From Vibrio sp. SCSIO 43137 (GTDB lineage Bacteria; Pseudomonadota; Gammaproteobacteria; Enterobacterales; Vibrionaceae): a DNA stretch of 64,000 bases. Shown piece by piece: positions 7,987-17,058 of the stretch; positions within the stretch are counted from its first letter, which is position 1; each line of letters opens with the position of its first letter. Location: assembly GCF_028201475.1 (NCBI RefSeq), contig NZ_CP116383.1:372001-436000 (forward strand), in the 5' to 3' direction. The position numbers and the translations under genes were made by a program. Under the pieces are notes generated by a model. It did no database searches. It saw only the letters and a list, made by a program, of their open reading frames with translations, and was not told the origin of the DNA.

Positions 7987-8917
7987 AACGATAGCTCTCC
8001 TGTTTGGTGTAGTGTTTCACGCAGTTATATAATTTTATTACTGAAGAAGTATTAGCTGACGTAATTAATATAATCCGGCAGGCCAATATTAAATAATCTA
8101 AGAGGGTCACAAATATAAACAGGTTTTTAAAATAAGACAAATAATGCTTATGTTAATGTGGCTTAATGCTTTTATGCTAAATTGTTAACGTTTAAATATT
8201 TGATTTTAAAGGTGTTTCACATTTTTGGTTAACGGTTTTTCTGCTTGTTTATAGAATGACTAGAACTAAGTATCGGATTCTGATTTACTATTTTTTATAT
8301 AACTTGGCGGCTGATCAAAAAAATATGTCAGTTAGACTTCTGCTATTCGATAAGCGGTTTTGATCCCAGAATAATTAATCAATTCTAATTATTATATAAA
8401 CTGGGGTGTTAAATGTTTGTATATATTTTGCGGATATTTTTTGTGATTTTATTCTAAGCTTTCAGATTGTCATTCAGGTGGAATTAGTATTTTGGCTAAA
8501 TTTTGCATTAAATCTTAATTCTTATAAGTAAAAATCCTCCCTTGTGAATATTGTGCGGATATTGATTCAAAATCGTAGATATTGTTACCAGTTTGAGTAA
8601 CAAGAGAGCTGAATAATCGGGCATTTACTGCCCAAAAACGGCCAACGGGCGTAGTAAAAGTTTTGCTTAGTTTTAGCGGCTAATTTAGGGATTTCATCAC
8701 GGATTTTGGTCACTCAGGAAGGTGGGAAAACAGCTTTTTACCCAGTGGTAGAAGTATTTGCAGATTTTGCAGTGCGGATCAAAAATTTGTGGCTATAAGC
8801 AACCAATTGTCCCGTTTCGCTGCATCTATTTACTCTTTAACCCTGCTGGTGGAGTCCTTGTGAGAGTCTGTCATAGAGAAACTGCAGGAAATAATTAAGC
8901 AGAATACTGATAAAAAT
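7987..8917. other. long AT-rich intergenic region, no gene seen
   Basis: About 930 bases between the Rid gene and the end of the molybdoenzyme operon. No convincing coding frame is seen on either strand. The part next to 7987 must hold the Rid promoter. A small hairpin (GGGCATTTACTGCCC near 8618) and several AT palindromes exist. A small RNA cannot be excluded. Confidence 0.4.
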
Positions 8918-8939
8918 AGCGCCACACTAAGGTGGCGCT
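8918..8939 (-). terminator. terminator of the molybdoenzyme operon
   Basis: AGCGCCAC and GTGGCGCT form a perfect 8-bp stem with a six-base loop. On the minus strand it is followed by TATTTTTATC, giving a rho-independent terminator 18 bases after the catalytic-subunit stop codon. Confidence 0.8.
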
Positions 8940-8956
8940 GAAGAGAAGGGTTAAGT

Positions 8957-11900
8957 TTATACCTTCTCGATTCTTACCGGCGTGCCGTGACGTGCTGTTG
9001 AACCAAAGGTCACGTCCCGGTACAAGCTGGCACCTTTTCGGGTGGGGTCAACAGCATTAAAGGCATTGACCGCCATACCACCGCCTCTTCTGGCGATGCC
9101 TTTCTGGGTTTTACCGTCTATAGTGATATCACTGGCACCGAATGCTGTGTGTCCGAATCCCAGCGGAACAACGATACAGCCCATAGCGACAGTGTCGTCA
9201 GCCTGAACTGTCCCTTCAATAAAGGTCCCTTTCGGTGAGATAACCCTTGCGGTATCACCGGTTTTTAGTTGATATTTACGCGCCTCTTTCTGGTTGATCT
9301 GGATAAAGTTCGACTGACCCAGAGCCGTGATTCGATCCAGCGTGACGGAGTAGGGGCTGCGTAGCTGATGTTTAAAAGTAGAGAAATAGAATGGGTATTC
9401 CTCTTCTTTCCATAGGTCACGGATAGCTGTTCCGTCCCAGAATCTCTGTTTATCGAACACAGGTAAACCGTCCAGGTACTCTCCGGTATGGAAGTTGGTG
9501 ATATGCGCCAGTCCTTCGTTATAAATCTGGAACTCAGCATCCCAGCGCATCATTTCGTTGAAGAACTCCCCCTCATAACGGCTTTCGACTGGGTAATACC
9601 TGCCGCCACGGGTAAACAAGAACTGAGTCGGGCCAACCTCTTCAGGTTTAAGTTTTTGTTTAAGAAGCGGTGTGATTCGATCCACGCTGGTAAAGCGGAT
9701 ATCCTCTTCTGTCGGGACAGGTAGTGCTCCGTCACTGTGGGCAAGGTTAGCCAATACAGGGATATAGTAATCTTCAGGGGTATGGATTGCTTTAGGTTGT
9801 CCGGCAGCGTCTTTAAAGGCGTGATCACCGAAGCCGTTCAACTGAACACCTTTGGCAATATCAATTAACAACTGTTCCATGCAGATACGGTTGCCCTCTT
9901 TATTGAGCGGTGTTCTTGGAGTGATGACAGGAAATGAAACCACGTCTCCCATCAGCTCACTACCCCATTGGCGTGAAGCCCCCCACTGTTCGTACTGAGC
10001 CAGATCCGGAACGAAGTAATCGGCATAGATATTGGTTTCGCTAAAGTAAGGATCCGTTGCAATCATCAGCCCGAGTTTTTTCGGGTCTTTAATAGATTCA
10101 ACTACCTGATCCGCTAAACCAGAGCAGGCATAAAGCGGGTTATTAGCCCATGCAATCCAAGCCTTAAAGTGGAACGGGTTGCCATTGGCATGTGCGACCA
10201 GCAGTTCACCGGCATTATCCTGAATAAAGGTTTCGTTCCATGGCTGATCGGACGGGAATGGTTCAACGCCTTTGGCCAGCTTCTCTTTATACTCGTTACT
10301 CTGACGGTAATCTCCCGAGCGTTCCGCATTAAATCCGCTCAGGTGTGAATGTTCGAACGCCATCATATCGTACAGGGGAGAGCTGTTCTCATAGCCCATA
10401 CTACCGGTATGCAACATGCCACCCTTGGCGTTATGGGCAGCAACCAGCGTTGCCAGCATAATCATGGCAAAGGCAAACTGCCCGCCATCACTTGCGTTAC
10501 AGCCGGTATTGGTTTCTATAGAAACCTTACGGCCATGAGAGCTGAACTCATGCGCCAGTTGATTGATCTTTTCTACCGGGATCTGACACTCTTCGGAGTA
10601 CTCAGCCATGCTGTGCTGATTCACCCGCTGTTTCAGTAGCGAGAACGCACTGGCTACCTGAATACTCTGACCATCTTTAGTTGTGATCCGGCCTTGGTAG
10701 TCAATATCACAAGGCTCACTACTTTCAGCACTAACAAGCTGTTTGCTCTGAGCATCTATCACCATTTTTGTTTCAGCACTGCCCACTCCACATGCTTCTG
10801 CTGTGAGGAACTTACGGTAGAGCGGATGACTGCTATCGGTAACCACAAGGTACGGGGCGTTGGTGTAGTTAATCTCACCGGCTTTGTTTGCCCCCTCCTG
10901 ACTGCATGAAGAGAGATAGGTTTTGTTGTAACGCTTGTTGTTAATGATGTATTGCATCATGGCGTGCATTAATGCGGTATCACCACCGGAGCGGATTGGC
11001 ACCCACTCAGCTCTGTCGGGAGTTGAAGAGCTGCTGAGTGAGCGCAGGATAGGATCGATAACCACATATTTGAAGTCCGGGTTTTCTGTGCGGGCATCTG
11101 CCAGACGCTTTGAGGCAGAGTTAAGGCTGATGCCGCTCAGGCCGGGGTTAGTGCCGATAAAAATAGCAAATTCACAGTGCTCAAAATCTGTTGTAGGAAG
11201 CGCTCCGCTATTGGCTCCGTCTTCAACGCCTAATGCACAACCGGCAACTTGCTGGTGGCCGCAATAGGAGTCTTTGTTACCAAGGTTTGGTGTTCCCCAG
11301 CTTGCTTCTGAAAAGCGCTTATAGAAATCCCAGCGGGCAGGATCTTCCGAACAACCTGTCATTAAAAGCTGGTTCTTTTTCTGGCCAAAATCGGGATAGG
11401 CCGGATTAGCAAGGTTGTGGTCATCATGCAGTTGTTTCAGACCGTCTACATGGCCTTCGCCGAACAGATCTCCCCCTTCAACGACTTCTTTTATAAGTTG
11501 CTCGTACGGAATGGTTTTCCACTGATTTTCGCCACGTTTACCTACCCGTTTAAGGCATTGAGTCACCCGTCGGGAATCCGTGACGGCATCCGGAACGGCG
11601 TTGCCTCGTCCGCATAAGGTTGATCTATTCTGGTTACCCTGATCTCCGCTCAGGCGAAGCATGGCTTCCTGAGGTGAAACCTCCATGGCGATCGGATCAC
11701 CTGATTGAGTAGAGAGTGCGTAAGGGTTACCGCATACGCGCAGGATTTGATCGGTGTTATTGTCGACCCGGATACGGGCGCCGCATACGTTGTAGCAACC
11801 AAAACACTTGGTGAATGCAAAGCGTTGATCAGGGTTGTTGGTCAGCTTATTGTCTGCTCCCAGAACAAACTCAGGTTGTGCACTCAGGGGAGCGTAGTGA

Positions 11901-12019
11901 CTGATTTTTTGCTGGTTTTCTGCTGCTTTTGTTTCCGGGCTACCAGCAATGCCACCGGTAATGGCGGTGGCGACACCCGTTTTAAGAAATTGTCTGCGAT
12001 CCATAATTAGCGCTGCCAT
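8957..12019 (-). CDS. ttrA: tetrathionate-reductase-like molybdopterin oxidoreductase, catalytic subunit
   Basis: A large DMSO-reductase-family molybdoenzyme (1,020 residues, about the size of Salmonella TtrA). A Tat signal (DRRQFLKTG) directs export as a folded enzyme. A [4Fe-4S] site follows (CFGCYNVCGARIRV, with a later Cys in STLCGRGNA). The stretch KRVGKRGENQWKTIPYEQL through EVVEGGDLFGEGHVDGL closely matches what I recall of TtrA. The C-terminal domain is the molydopterin dinucleotide-binding beta barrel. The family also contains arsenate-, selenate- and thiosulfate-type reductases, so the acceptor is not proven. The ATG used here overlaps the upstream ferredoxin gene; an ATG at 12004, giving MDRRQFLK, is an equal candidate. 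Confidence 0.8.
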   Translation of the reverse strand: MAALIMDRRQFLKTGVATAITGGIAGSPETKAAENQQKISHYAPLSAQPEFVLGADNKLTNNPDQRFAFTKCFGCYNVCGARIRVDNNTDQILRVCGNPYALSTQSGDPIAMEVSPQEAMLRLSGDQGNQNRSTLCGRGNAVPDAVTDSRRVTQCLKRVGKRGENQWKTIPYEQLIKEVVEGGDLFGEGHVDGLKQLHDDHNLANPAYPDFGQKKNQLLMTGCSEDPARWDFYKRFSEASWGTPNLGNKDSYCGHQQVAGCALGVEDGANSGALPTTDFEHCEFAIFIGTNPGLSGISLNSASKRLADARTENPDFKYVVIDPILRSLSSSSTPDRAEWVPIRSGGDTALMHAMMQYIINNKRYNKTYLSSCSQEGANKAGEINYTNAPYLVVTDSSHPLYRKFLTAEACGVGSAETKMVIDAQSKQLVSAESSEPCDIDYQGRITTKDGQSIQVASAFSLLKQRVNQHSMAEYSEECQIPVEKINQLAHEFSSHGRKVSIETNTGCNASDGGQFAFAMIMLATLVAAHNAKGGMLHTGSMGYENSSPLYDMMAFEHSHLSGFNAERSGDYRQSNEYKEKLAKGVEPFPSDQPWNETFIQDNAGELLVAHANGNPFHFKAWIAWANNPLYACSGLADQVVESIKDPKKLGLMIATDPYFSETNIYADYFVPDLAQYEQWGASRQWGSELMGDVVSFPVITPRTPLNKEGNRICMEQLLIDIAKGVQLNGFGDHAFKDAAGQPKAIHTPEDYYIPVLANLAHSDGALPVPTEEDIRFTSVDRITPLLKQKLKPEEVGPTQFLFTRGGRYYPVESRYEGEFFNEMMRWDAEFQIYNEGLAHITNFHTGEYLDGLPVFDKQRFWDGTAIRDLWKEEEYPFYFSTFKHQLRSPYSVTLDRITALGQSNFIQINQKEARKYQLKTGDTARVISPKGTFIEGTVQADDTVAMGCIVVPLGFGHTAFGASDITIDGKTQKGIARRGGGMAVNAFNAVDPTRKGASLYRDVTFGSTARHGTPVRIEKV

Positions 12020-12720
12020 GTAAGTTCTGAATTAAGGTTATAGGGAGTGTTGCTCTCTTCGCGGCTTAAACCTATGTAGAAAACATTCGGTTTGGTGTTC
12101 TTATCTGACTGAAGAACAAAAGCCTCGTTGCTTTGCAGCAATTTAGAGATCTCACTGTCAGGATCTTTTAGATCCCCGAACACACGGGCTCCGCCGGTGC
12201 AGGTTTCAACACAAGCCGGGAGAAAACCCTGTGAGGTTCGCTGAATGCAGAAGTTACACTTATCTACTGTGCCTGTTTTACTGTTGGTGAAGCGCACACC
12301 TTCATAAGGGCAGGAATAAACACAGAAGTTGCAATCGATACAGCCGGTACTGTCTACCACAACAATGCCATCTTCTTTGCGTTTAAAGGTTGCCCCTGTC
12401 GGACAGGTTTTGGTGCATACCGGGTTTTCGCATTGGTTGCAGAGTAGTGGCAGATTGAGAACCAGCTCTTTACCGTCTACCTTAGTACTGCCCTGAAGTA
12501 CCTGAGTTCTGTGCTCATCCGGTGTATTTCCGTTTTCCAGACTGCAGGCCGTAACACAGGCTTTGCAGCCGTTGCATCGCCTGAGGTCAACCACCATGGC
12601 CAGTTGTTTGTTTTTTTGCTCTGAACTGCCGGCCATTACACCCGCAATGACAGGAGAAGCGGAAACTAATGAGACACTTGTTCCGCCAGCGAGAAGCTTA
12701 ATCGCTTTACGTCTATCCAT
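12007..12720 (-). CDS. ttrB: TtrB-like four-cluster ferredoxin subunit
   Basis: A 237-residue electron-transfer subunit with its own Tat-like signal (DRRKAIKLLAGG). Four cysteine groups are visible: CNGCKACVTAC (about 50), CNQCENPVCTKTC (about 93), CIDCNFCVYSC (about 126) and CNFCIQRTSQGFLPACVETC (about 153). This is the NrfC/TtrB/PsrB pattern binding four [4Fe-4S] clusters. It should pass electrons from the membrane cytochrome to the molybdoenzyme. It overlaps the catalytic gene by 13 bases and lies 12 bases after the cytochrome gene. Confidence 0.85.
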   Translation of the reverse strand: MDRRKAIKLLAGGTSVSLVSASPVIAGVMAGSSEQKNKQLAMVVDLRRCNGCKACVTACSLENGNTPDEHRTQVLQGSTKVDGKELVLNLPLLCNQCENPVCTKTCPTGATFKRKEDGIVVVDSTGCIDCNFCVYSCPYEGVRFTNSKTGTVDKCNFCIQRTSQGFLPACVETCTGGARVFGDLKDPDSEISKLLQSNEAFVLQSDKNTKPNVFYIGLSREESNTPYNLNSELTWQR

Positions 12721-12732
12721 CTGTTTTCCGTC

Positions 12733-13506
12733 TTATTGTTGATCTTTCTTGAGAGAGTTGTACCAGAGGTTATGGTGCTGTTTTGCCCAGTTCTCATCGC
12801 ATTTTCCGCTGAGCATATTGCTCAGGCCGCCTTCGGAAATCACCGTTGCCATAAAGATATGCACAACAGCAAAAGCACCAACGATCATTGCTGAAATCAG
12901 GTGGATGCTGATAACCATTGGCGCACTGCTATACGAAGGTGCAAGTTGTGGAAAGAACAGCATCAGGCCGGTAACAGAGAGTAATACAAAGTTAATGGCA
13001 AATACCCAGAACCAGAGTTTTTCACCGCCATTAGCAAAGCCCGCATCAGGGTGCTGTTTATGCGCTGAATTGATATAGCCGCCGGCTTTTTTAAACCAAT
13101 CGATATCATATTTTTTGAATAGCTGTTTTCGCCACCACATACTGATCATGATGATGGTTCCGGCAATAAACGGAAAAACCGCCAGCTCATGAAGCGTTGA
13201 GGCGGTTTTGACTGCGCCTGCCCAGGCGGAGCTTCCCGGTTCGAACAGTACTTTTCCCGCTCCGATAACAATGCCGGAACCGATCAGTATCAGACAAGGT
13301 ATAGCACCTAGCCAGTGAGCCACAACACTTGGCAGAGACCAGCGCTGGATCTGTTTACCGCTAAACCCTTTATCGAGCTTAGAAGTGCCGTTAATCAGGA
13401 CAAACAGAGCCATCAAAACAATGACTCCGGCGACGCTGGCGACCAGCAGCCACGGGATAGTAGGTTGGCTGGACAATATATCCAACCATATAGATGATTG
13501 ATTCAT
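12733..13506 (-). CDS. FdnI/formate-dehydrogenase-gamma-like cytochrome b subunit
   Basis: A 257-residue membrane protein with about five hydrophobic segments (near residues 18-40, 65-85, 110-130, 168-188 and 198-222). His residues lie in SVVAHWLG, STLHELAV and ISIHLISAM...AVVHIFMA, in the style of the di-haem cytochrome b of formate dehydrogenase-N and thiosulfate reductase. It would take electrons from menaquinol and give them to the ferredoxin subunit. Salmonella tetrathionate reductase instead uses a TtrC of the NrfD type, so the membrane partner here differs from the textbook complex. It is the first gene of the operon. Confidence 0.8.
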   Translation of the reverse strand: MNQSSIWLDILSSQPTIPWLLVASVAGVIVLMALFVLINGTSKLDKGFSGKQIQRWSLPSVVAHWLGAIPCLILIGSGIVIGAGKVLFEPGSSAWAGAVKTASTLHELAVFPFIAGTIIMISMWWRKQLFKKYDIDWFKKAGGYINSAHKQHPDAGFANGGEKLWFWVFAINFVLLSVTGLMLFFPQLAPSYSSAPMVISIHLISAMIVGAFAVVHIFMATVISEGGLSNMLSGKCDENWAKQHHNLWYNSLKKDQQ

Positions 13507-13615
13507 AAAATAAACCTATGCTTACAGTGTGAAATAAATACAAACGATACAGACAGTTACATCCTCCTTATCTCTATATTCTGCACCCTGGGTTTGGAAT
13601 CTTGTTAAATTTAAG

Positions 13616-13628
13616 TTACCAATGGTAA
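13616..13628. promoter_or_regulatory. operator palindrome 1 (TTACC-N3-GGTAA)
   Basis: TTACCAATGGTAA is a perfect 5-bp inverted repeat with a 3-bp centre, 110 bases upstream of the cytochrome b start. With the two further copies it forms a likely binding array for the TetR-type regulator encoded at 13945-14520. Confidence 0.75.
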
Positions 13629-13680
13629 GTGGGTTTTTATGATATTTTTTCTGACCGGAGTAATTTTTAATCTTTATAAA

Positions 13681-13693
13681 TTACTATTGGTAA
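13681..13693. promoter_or_regulatory. operator palindrome 2 (one mismatch)
   Basis: TTACTATTGGTAA matches the TTACC-N3-GGTAA pattern with one change. It begins 65 bases from copy 1 and 32 bases from copy 3, roughly whole helical turns. Confidence 0.7.
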
Positions 13694-13712
13694 CTTATTG
13701 TGTTTGCGGATG

Positions 13713-13725
13713 TTACCATTGGTAA
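13713..13725. promoter_or_regulatory. operator palindrome 3 (TTACC-N3-GGTAA)
   Basis: TTACCATTGGTAA is the exact reverse complement of copy 1. It lies 220 bases before the 3' end of the TetR gene, so it probably serves the molybdoenzyme operon rather than the TetR promoter. Confidence 0.75.
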
Positions 13726-13944
13726 CTTGTTTGGTTTGTGATATCGATTGTGTTTTATTTGCTGGAACAGAAAACTGATAGTTTTGGCAGTAATTAATAA
13801 GATTTTATTGATTTATGTCATAAGAGACAGGCGGAAAAAGAACTTGAAAAATATAGAACGACTGAAAGGGAGGCGTTAAAAGGTTCTGAGCAGAATGAGC
13901 AAAGTGCTCAAAGATGCTTCAGGTATAAACAGAATAATCGCGTT

Positions 13945-14520
13945 TTATTGACTTGAAATCAGACGATAAATTTCTCTGTTCAGAAACGAAAGGGCAGAAT
14001 CCTTAGAGATTTGTTCAGATAGCACGGCACTTCCCACCGACTCTATCAAGCCATACACAGCAACAAGTTTTATCCTGTTTAGATCGTTTTGTTCAGAGAG
14101 TGGCAACTGGAAGAGATCCGAGTAGGCGTTGGTGAAAAACTGCTGAATATCTTTAGAGAGTGTTGAATTATGCGGGTAGCCTTTTAGTGCTGCCACGGTT
14201 AACTCGTATATTTCGCCATTTTTCATCATACAGTTGATATATGACTCACACAGAATAGCGATAGTGTCCTGAACTGAGTTGCTTTTTGTCTCTTGTGCTA
14301 AGCGAATAGATTCAATCAGCCGGATATCTATATTTTGATAAATTTGTCTGAGCAGGTTCTCTTTACTTTCAAAATGATTATAGGCGATAGGTTTAGTGAC
14401 CCCGGCTTCTTCTGCCACTCTGGCTAGTGTTAAAGCGTCAGTTCCACGTTCCCTGATAATGGAAACAGCAACAGAAAGGAGCTGTTCTCTTCTTTCATTT
14501 TTTAACATTCGCTTTGGCAT
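13945..14520 (-). CDS. TetR-family transcriptional regulator
   Basis: A 191-residue regulator. The N-terminal TetR helix-turn-helix spans about residues 18-62 (GTDALTLARVAEEAGVTKPIAYNHFESKENLL). The rest is a helical ligand-binding domain that I cannot assign. It is encoded on the same strand as the molybdoenzyme operon and directly upstream of it, with a 438-base gap carrying three palindromes. It is the natural candidate to bind them. An earlier stop-to-start overlap with a neighbour is absent, so it has its own promoter. Confidence 0.9.
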   Translation of the reverse strand: MPKRMLKNERREQLLSVAVSIIRERGTDALTLARVAEEAGVTKPIAYNHFESKENLLRQIYQNIDIRLIESIRLAQETKSNSVQDTIAILCESYINCMMKNGEIYELTVAALKGYPHNSTLSKDIQQFFTNAYSDLFQLPLSEQNDLNRIKLVAVYGLIESVGSAVLSEQISKDSALSFLNREIYRLISSQ

Positions 14521-14632
14521 AAGAGGACCCGAATAATCATTAAAGTCTGGCGTGATTGTACTGAGGGAAGTATACGTTTCGCTATCTGACGATACAAGAG
14601 ACTAAGGTGCTGTTTTGAAAGAGGCAGAAAAT

Positions 14633-14657
14633 AAAAAGGGCTCGTTAATACGAGCCC
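14633..14657 (-). terminator. terminator of the AGCS symporter gene
   Basis: GGGCTCG and CGAGCCC pair around TTAATA. On the minus strand the stem is followed by TTTTTATTTT. It lies 18 bases after the stop codon. Confidence 0.85.
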
Positions 14658-14674
14658 TCTCAGAGTAATGGTTT

Positions 14675-16228
14675 TTATGAATTTGCCGGCTGTTCTACAA
14701 CAGAGACTTCTTCATCGCTGTCTGCTGTCGGAGCTTTGCCAGTTCTGCGCTTATACTTCTCTTCCCAGTAGTCTGCGCCTTTGATGCCAAGTTTAACAGG
14801 GTTAAACAGATACTCTTTTACTCCTTTCTTCTGCTGCTCTTCATAGTCTTTCAGTGCCTTGATAGCAGGTTTAGACATAAAGAAGATAATCAGAATACCA
14901 CCGATGTTCAGCCAGGCCATCAGACCTACACCAACATCACCCATTGCCCATGCAAGGTTTGCTGTCTTAACGGTGCCGTAGAATACGGCTGTCATCAGCA
15001 CAACTTTAAGAGCAAACATCAGGCCGTCAATTTTGAAGGTGCGGCGGATGTAAGCGATGTTTGTTTCAGCAATATAGTAGTAAGCCAGAATAGTGGTGAA
15101 TGCGAAGAAGAACAGCGCAACAGCAATAAACGGTTTACCAACACCCGGTAGGGCACTTTCAATCGCAAGCTGGGTAAATACTGGGCCGTTTGCGCCAATA
15201 TCAGCAGCAAGGTTCTGTACAAGGAATGCACCTTCTGCACCGCCGTGTACGTTGTATGCGCCGGTAATCAGGATCATAAACGCTGTTGCTGAACAAACCA
15301 GCAGAGTATCGATGTAGATAGAGAAAGACTGAACCAGACCTTGTTGAGCCGGGTGATCAACACTTGCAGCTGCCGCCGCGTGAGGACCTGTACCCTGACC
15401 AGCTTCGTTCGAGTAAACACCACGCTTAACACCCCAGCCGATAGCAGCACCAAAGCCAGCCATAGGAGTAAATGCATCGCCGATGATCATAGCGAAGATA
15501 CGAGGAACTTCACCGATGTTTAGCAGGATAATAACGAAAGCAGTGATGATGTAGGCCAGTGCCATAAACGGAACAACAATTTGAGTGAAGTTCGCGATAC
15601 GTTTAACACCACCAAAGATGATGAAGCCAAGGATGATAGCTACAACAGTACCAGTGAAGATCTTAGCAAAGCTGAAGGTTCCGATAGCAGTTTCAATCAT
15701 TGCGCCCGAACCAAATGCAGCTTCAACAGCGTTACCGATACTGTTTGACTGAACACCCGGCAGAAGTACACCACAAGCAAAGATAGTTGCGATAGCAAAG
15801 ATCCACGCATACCATTTTTGCCCCATAGCTTTTTCTATGTAGTAAGCCGGACCGCCACGAAATTCGCCTTCATCCTCTTCTTTATAGATCTGAGCAAGAG
15901 TAGATTCAGCGTAGGCTGTTGCTGCACCAAAGAAGGCAACAACCCACATCCAGAATACTGCACCCGGGCCACCGAAACCGATAGCAGCAGCAACACCGGC
16001 AATGTTACCAGTACCAACTCGGCCAGAAAGTGAAACGGCTAGTGCCTGAAAAGATGAGATGCCTTTGTTGGAGCTTTTACCGTTGAGCAGTAGTCGCCAC
16101 ATTTCGAAGAAGTGACGGATTTGCACAAAGCGAGTAATGATGGAGTAGAAAAGACCAGCGCCCAGACATAGGTAAATTAATACCGGGCTCCAGATAATCC
16201 CATTCAAAAAATCAACTATCGATTGCAT
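14675..16228 (-). CDS. alanine/glycine:cation symporter (AGCS family)
   Basis: A sodium:amino-acid symporter of the inner membrane, 517 residues, with about ten hydrophobic segments. Family signatures are SLSGRVGTGNIAGVAAAIGFGGPGA near residue 75 and GWGVKRGVYSNEAGQGTGPHAAAAA near residue 260. I chose the ATG at 16228 (MQSIVDFLNGIIWSP) because an AGGGAA ribosome site precedes it. The longer frame starting at 16318 adds a non-conserved 30-residue lead. The tail is hydrophilic and acidic. Substrate is probably alanine or glycine, by family. Confidence 0.9.
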   Translation of the reverse strand: MQSIVDFLNGIIWSPVLIYLCLGAGLFYSIITRFVQIRHFFEMWRLLLNGKSSNKGISSFQALAVSLSGRVGTGNIAGVAAAIGFGGPGAVFWMWVVAFFGAATAYAESTLAQIYKEEDEGEFRGGPAYYIEKAMGQKWYAWIFAIATIFACGVLLPGVQSNSIGNAVEAAFGSGAMIETAIGTFSFAKIFTGTVVAIILGFIIFGGVKRIANFTQIVVPFMALAYIITAFVIILLNIGEVPRIFAMIIGDAFTPMAGFGAAIGWGVKRGVYSNEAGQGTGPHAAAAASVDHPAQQGLVQSFSIYIDTLLVCSATAFMILITGAYNVHGGAEGAFLVQNLAADIGANGPVFTQLAIESALPGVGKPFIAVALFFFAFTTILAYYYIAETNIAYIRRTFKIDGLMFALKVVLMTAVFYGTVKTANLAWAMGDVGVGLMAWLNIGGILIIFFMSKPAIKALKDYEEQQKKGVKEYLFNPVKLGIKGADYWEEKYKRRTGKAPTADSDEEVSVVEQPANS

Positions 16229-17058
16229 GATTATTTCCCTGTTTGAATGAATGACATGGTGAATTTGTAAACTGCATGTTATTCGCTTTGTAATGCGAAT
16301 GTTAATAAAAAGTGTCAATTTAATGTTTTTTGCGTGATCTGGAGCGCATAATGTTAAAATTATGTAACTTTTTTACTGCTTTGGAGTGGGTTTGGCTTGT
16401 GAAGTGCCTTTTTGTTAGGTATTAGCTACTTAATTAGTGTTTACTAAAGTGTCTAGGTGGATATATTGAAATGCTAAATGCTATATAAATATATAAAAAA
16501 CAATAGTATATGATTTTTTCTTATAGTGGATTTTGTTAGGGGATATTTCACTAATATTAAGTTAATTAAACAATAATCTATATAAGGAATCCTATTTGGT
16601 TATATGAAGCTGAAATGATTGTATTATTAATTTATATCTATTTTTTGTGCTGCTATATGGATATTTTTATACTTAATTATCTGAAATGGTTTTAAGTGTT
16701 AGTTTTTTCTATGTTTGATTTGTGTTTTTCTCAAATGTTTATGTTCGTTAATAAATAACGCTTTTCAGGCTGGCGGCTTTGAAAATTAAAAAGCGGATTT
16801 TTAAACAGATTTTCCGTTTCGTTTAATAAAATATTCCCCGGTAAAGAAAAGTTGTCCACTAGTATCGCGACAGTAGATTAGAGCAGAGGTTTGTTCGCTC
16901 TGTTTCATAGCGGATAAGAAAAAAAGATAGCTACATCAAATTGTTACTTGTTGTCTAAAGGGGAAGATTGACTTGCTTTGGATTTGTGACTAGTTTGAGT
17001 TTGAAAGATAGAACTATAAATAACAAAACAATGTCAGTGACAGGTTGCCATTATATAA
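16229..17058. other. AT-rich divergent intergenic region, no gene seen
   Basis: About 830 bases between the divergent symporter and EAL genes. It is very AT-rich around 16480-16700. No coding frame is convincing. Both promoters must lie here. Confidence 0.4.
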
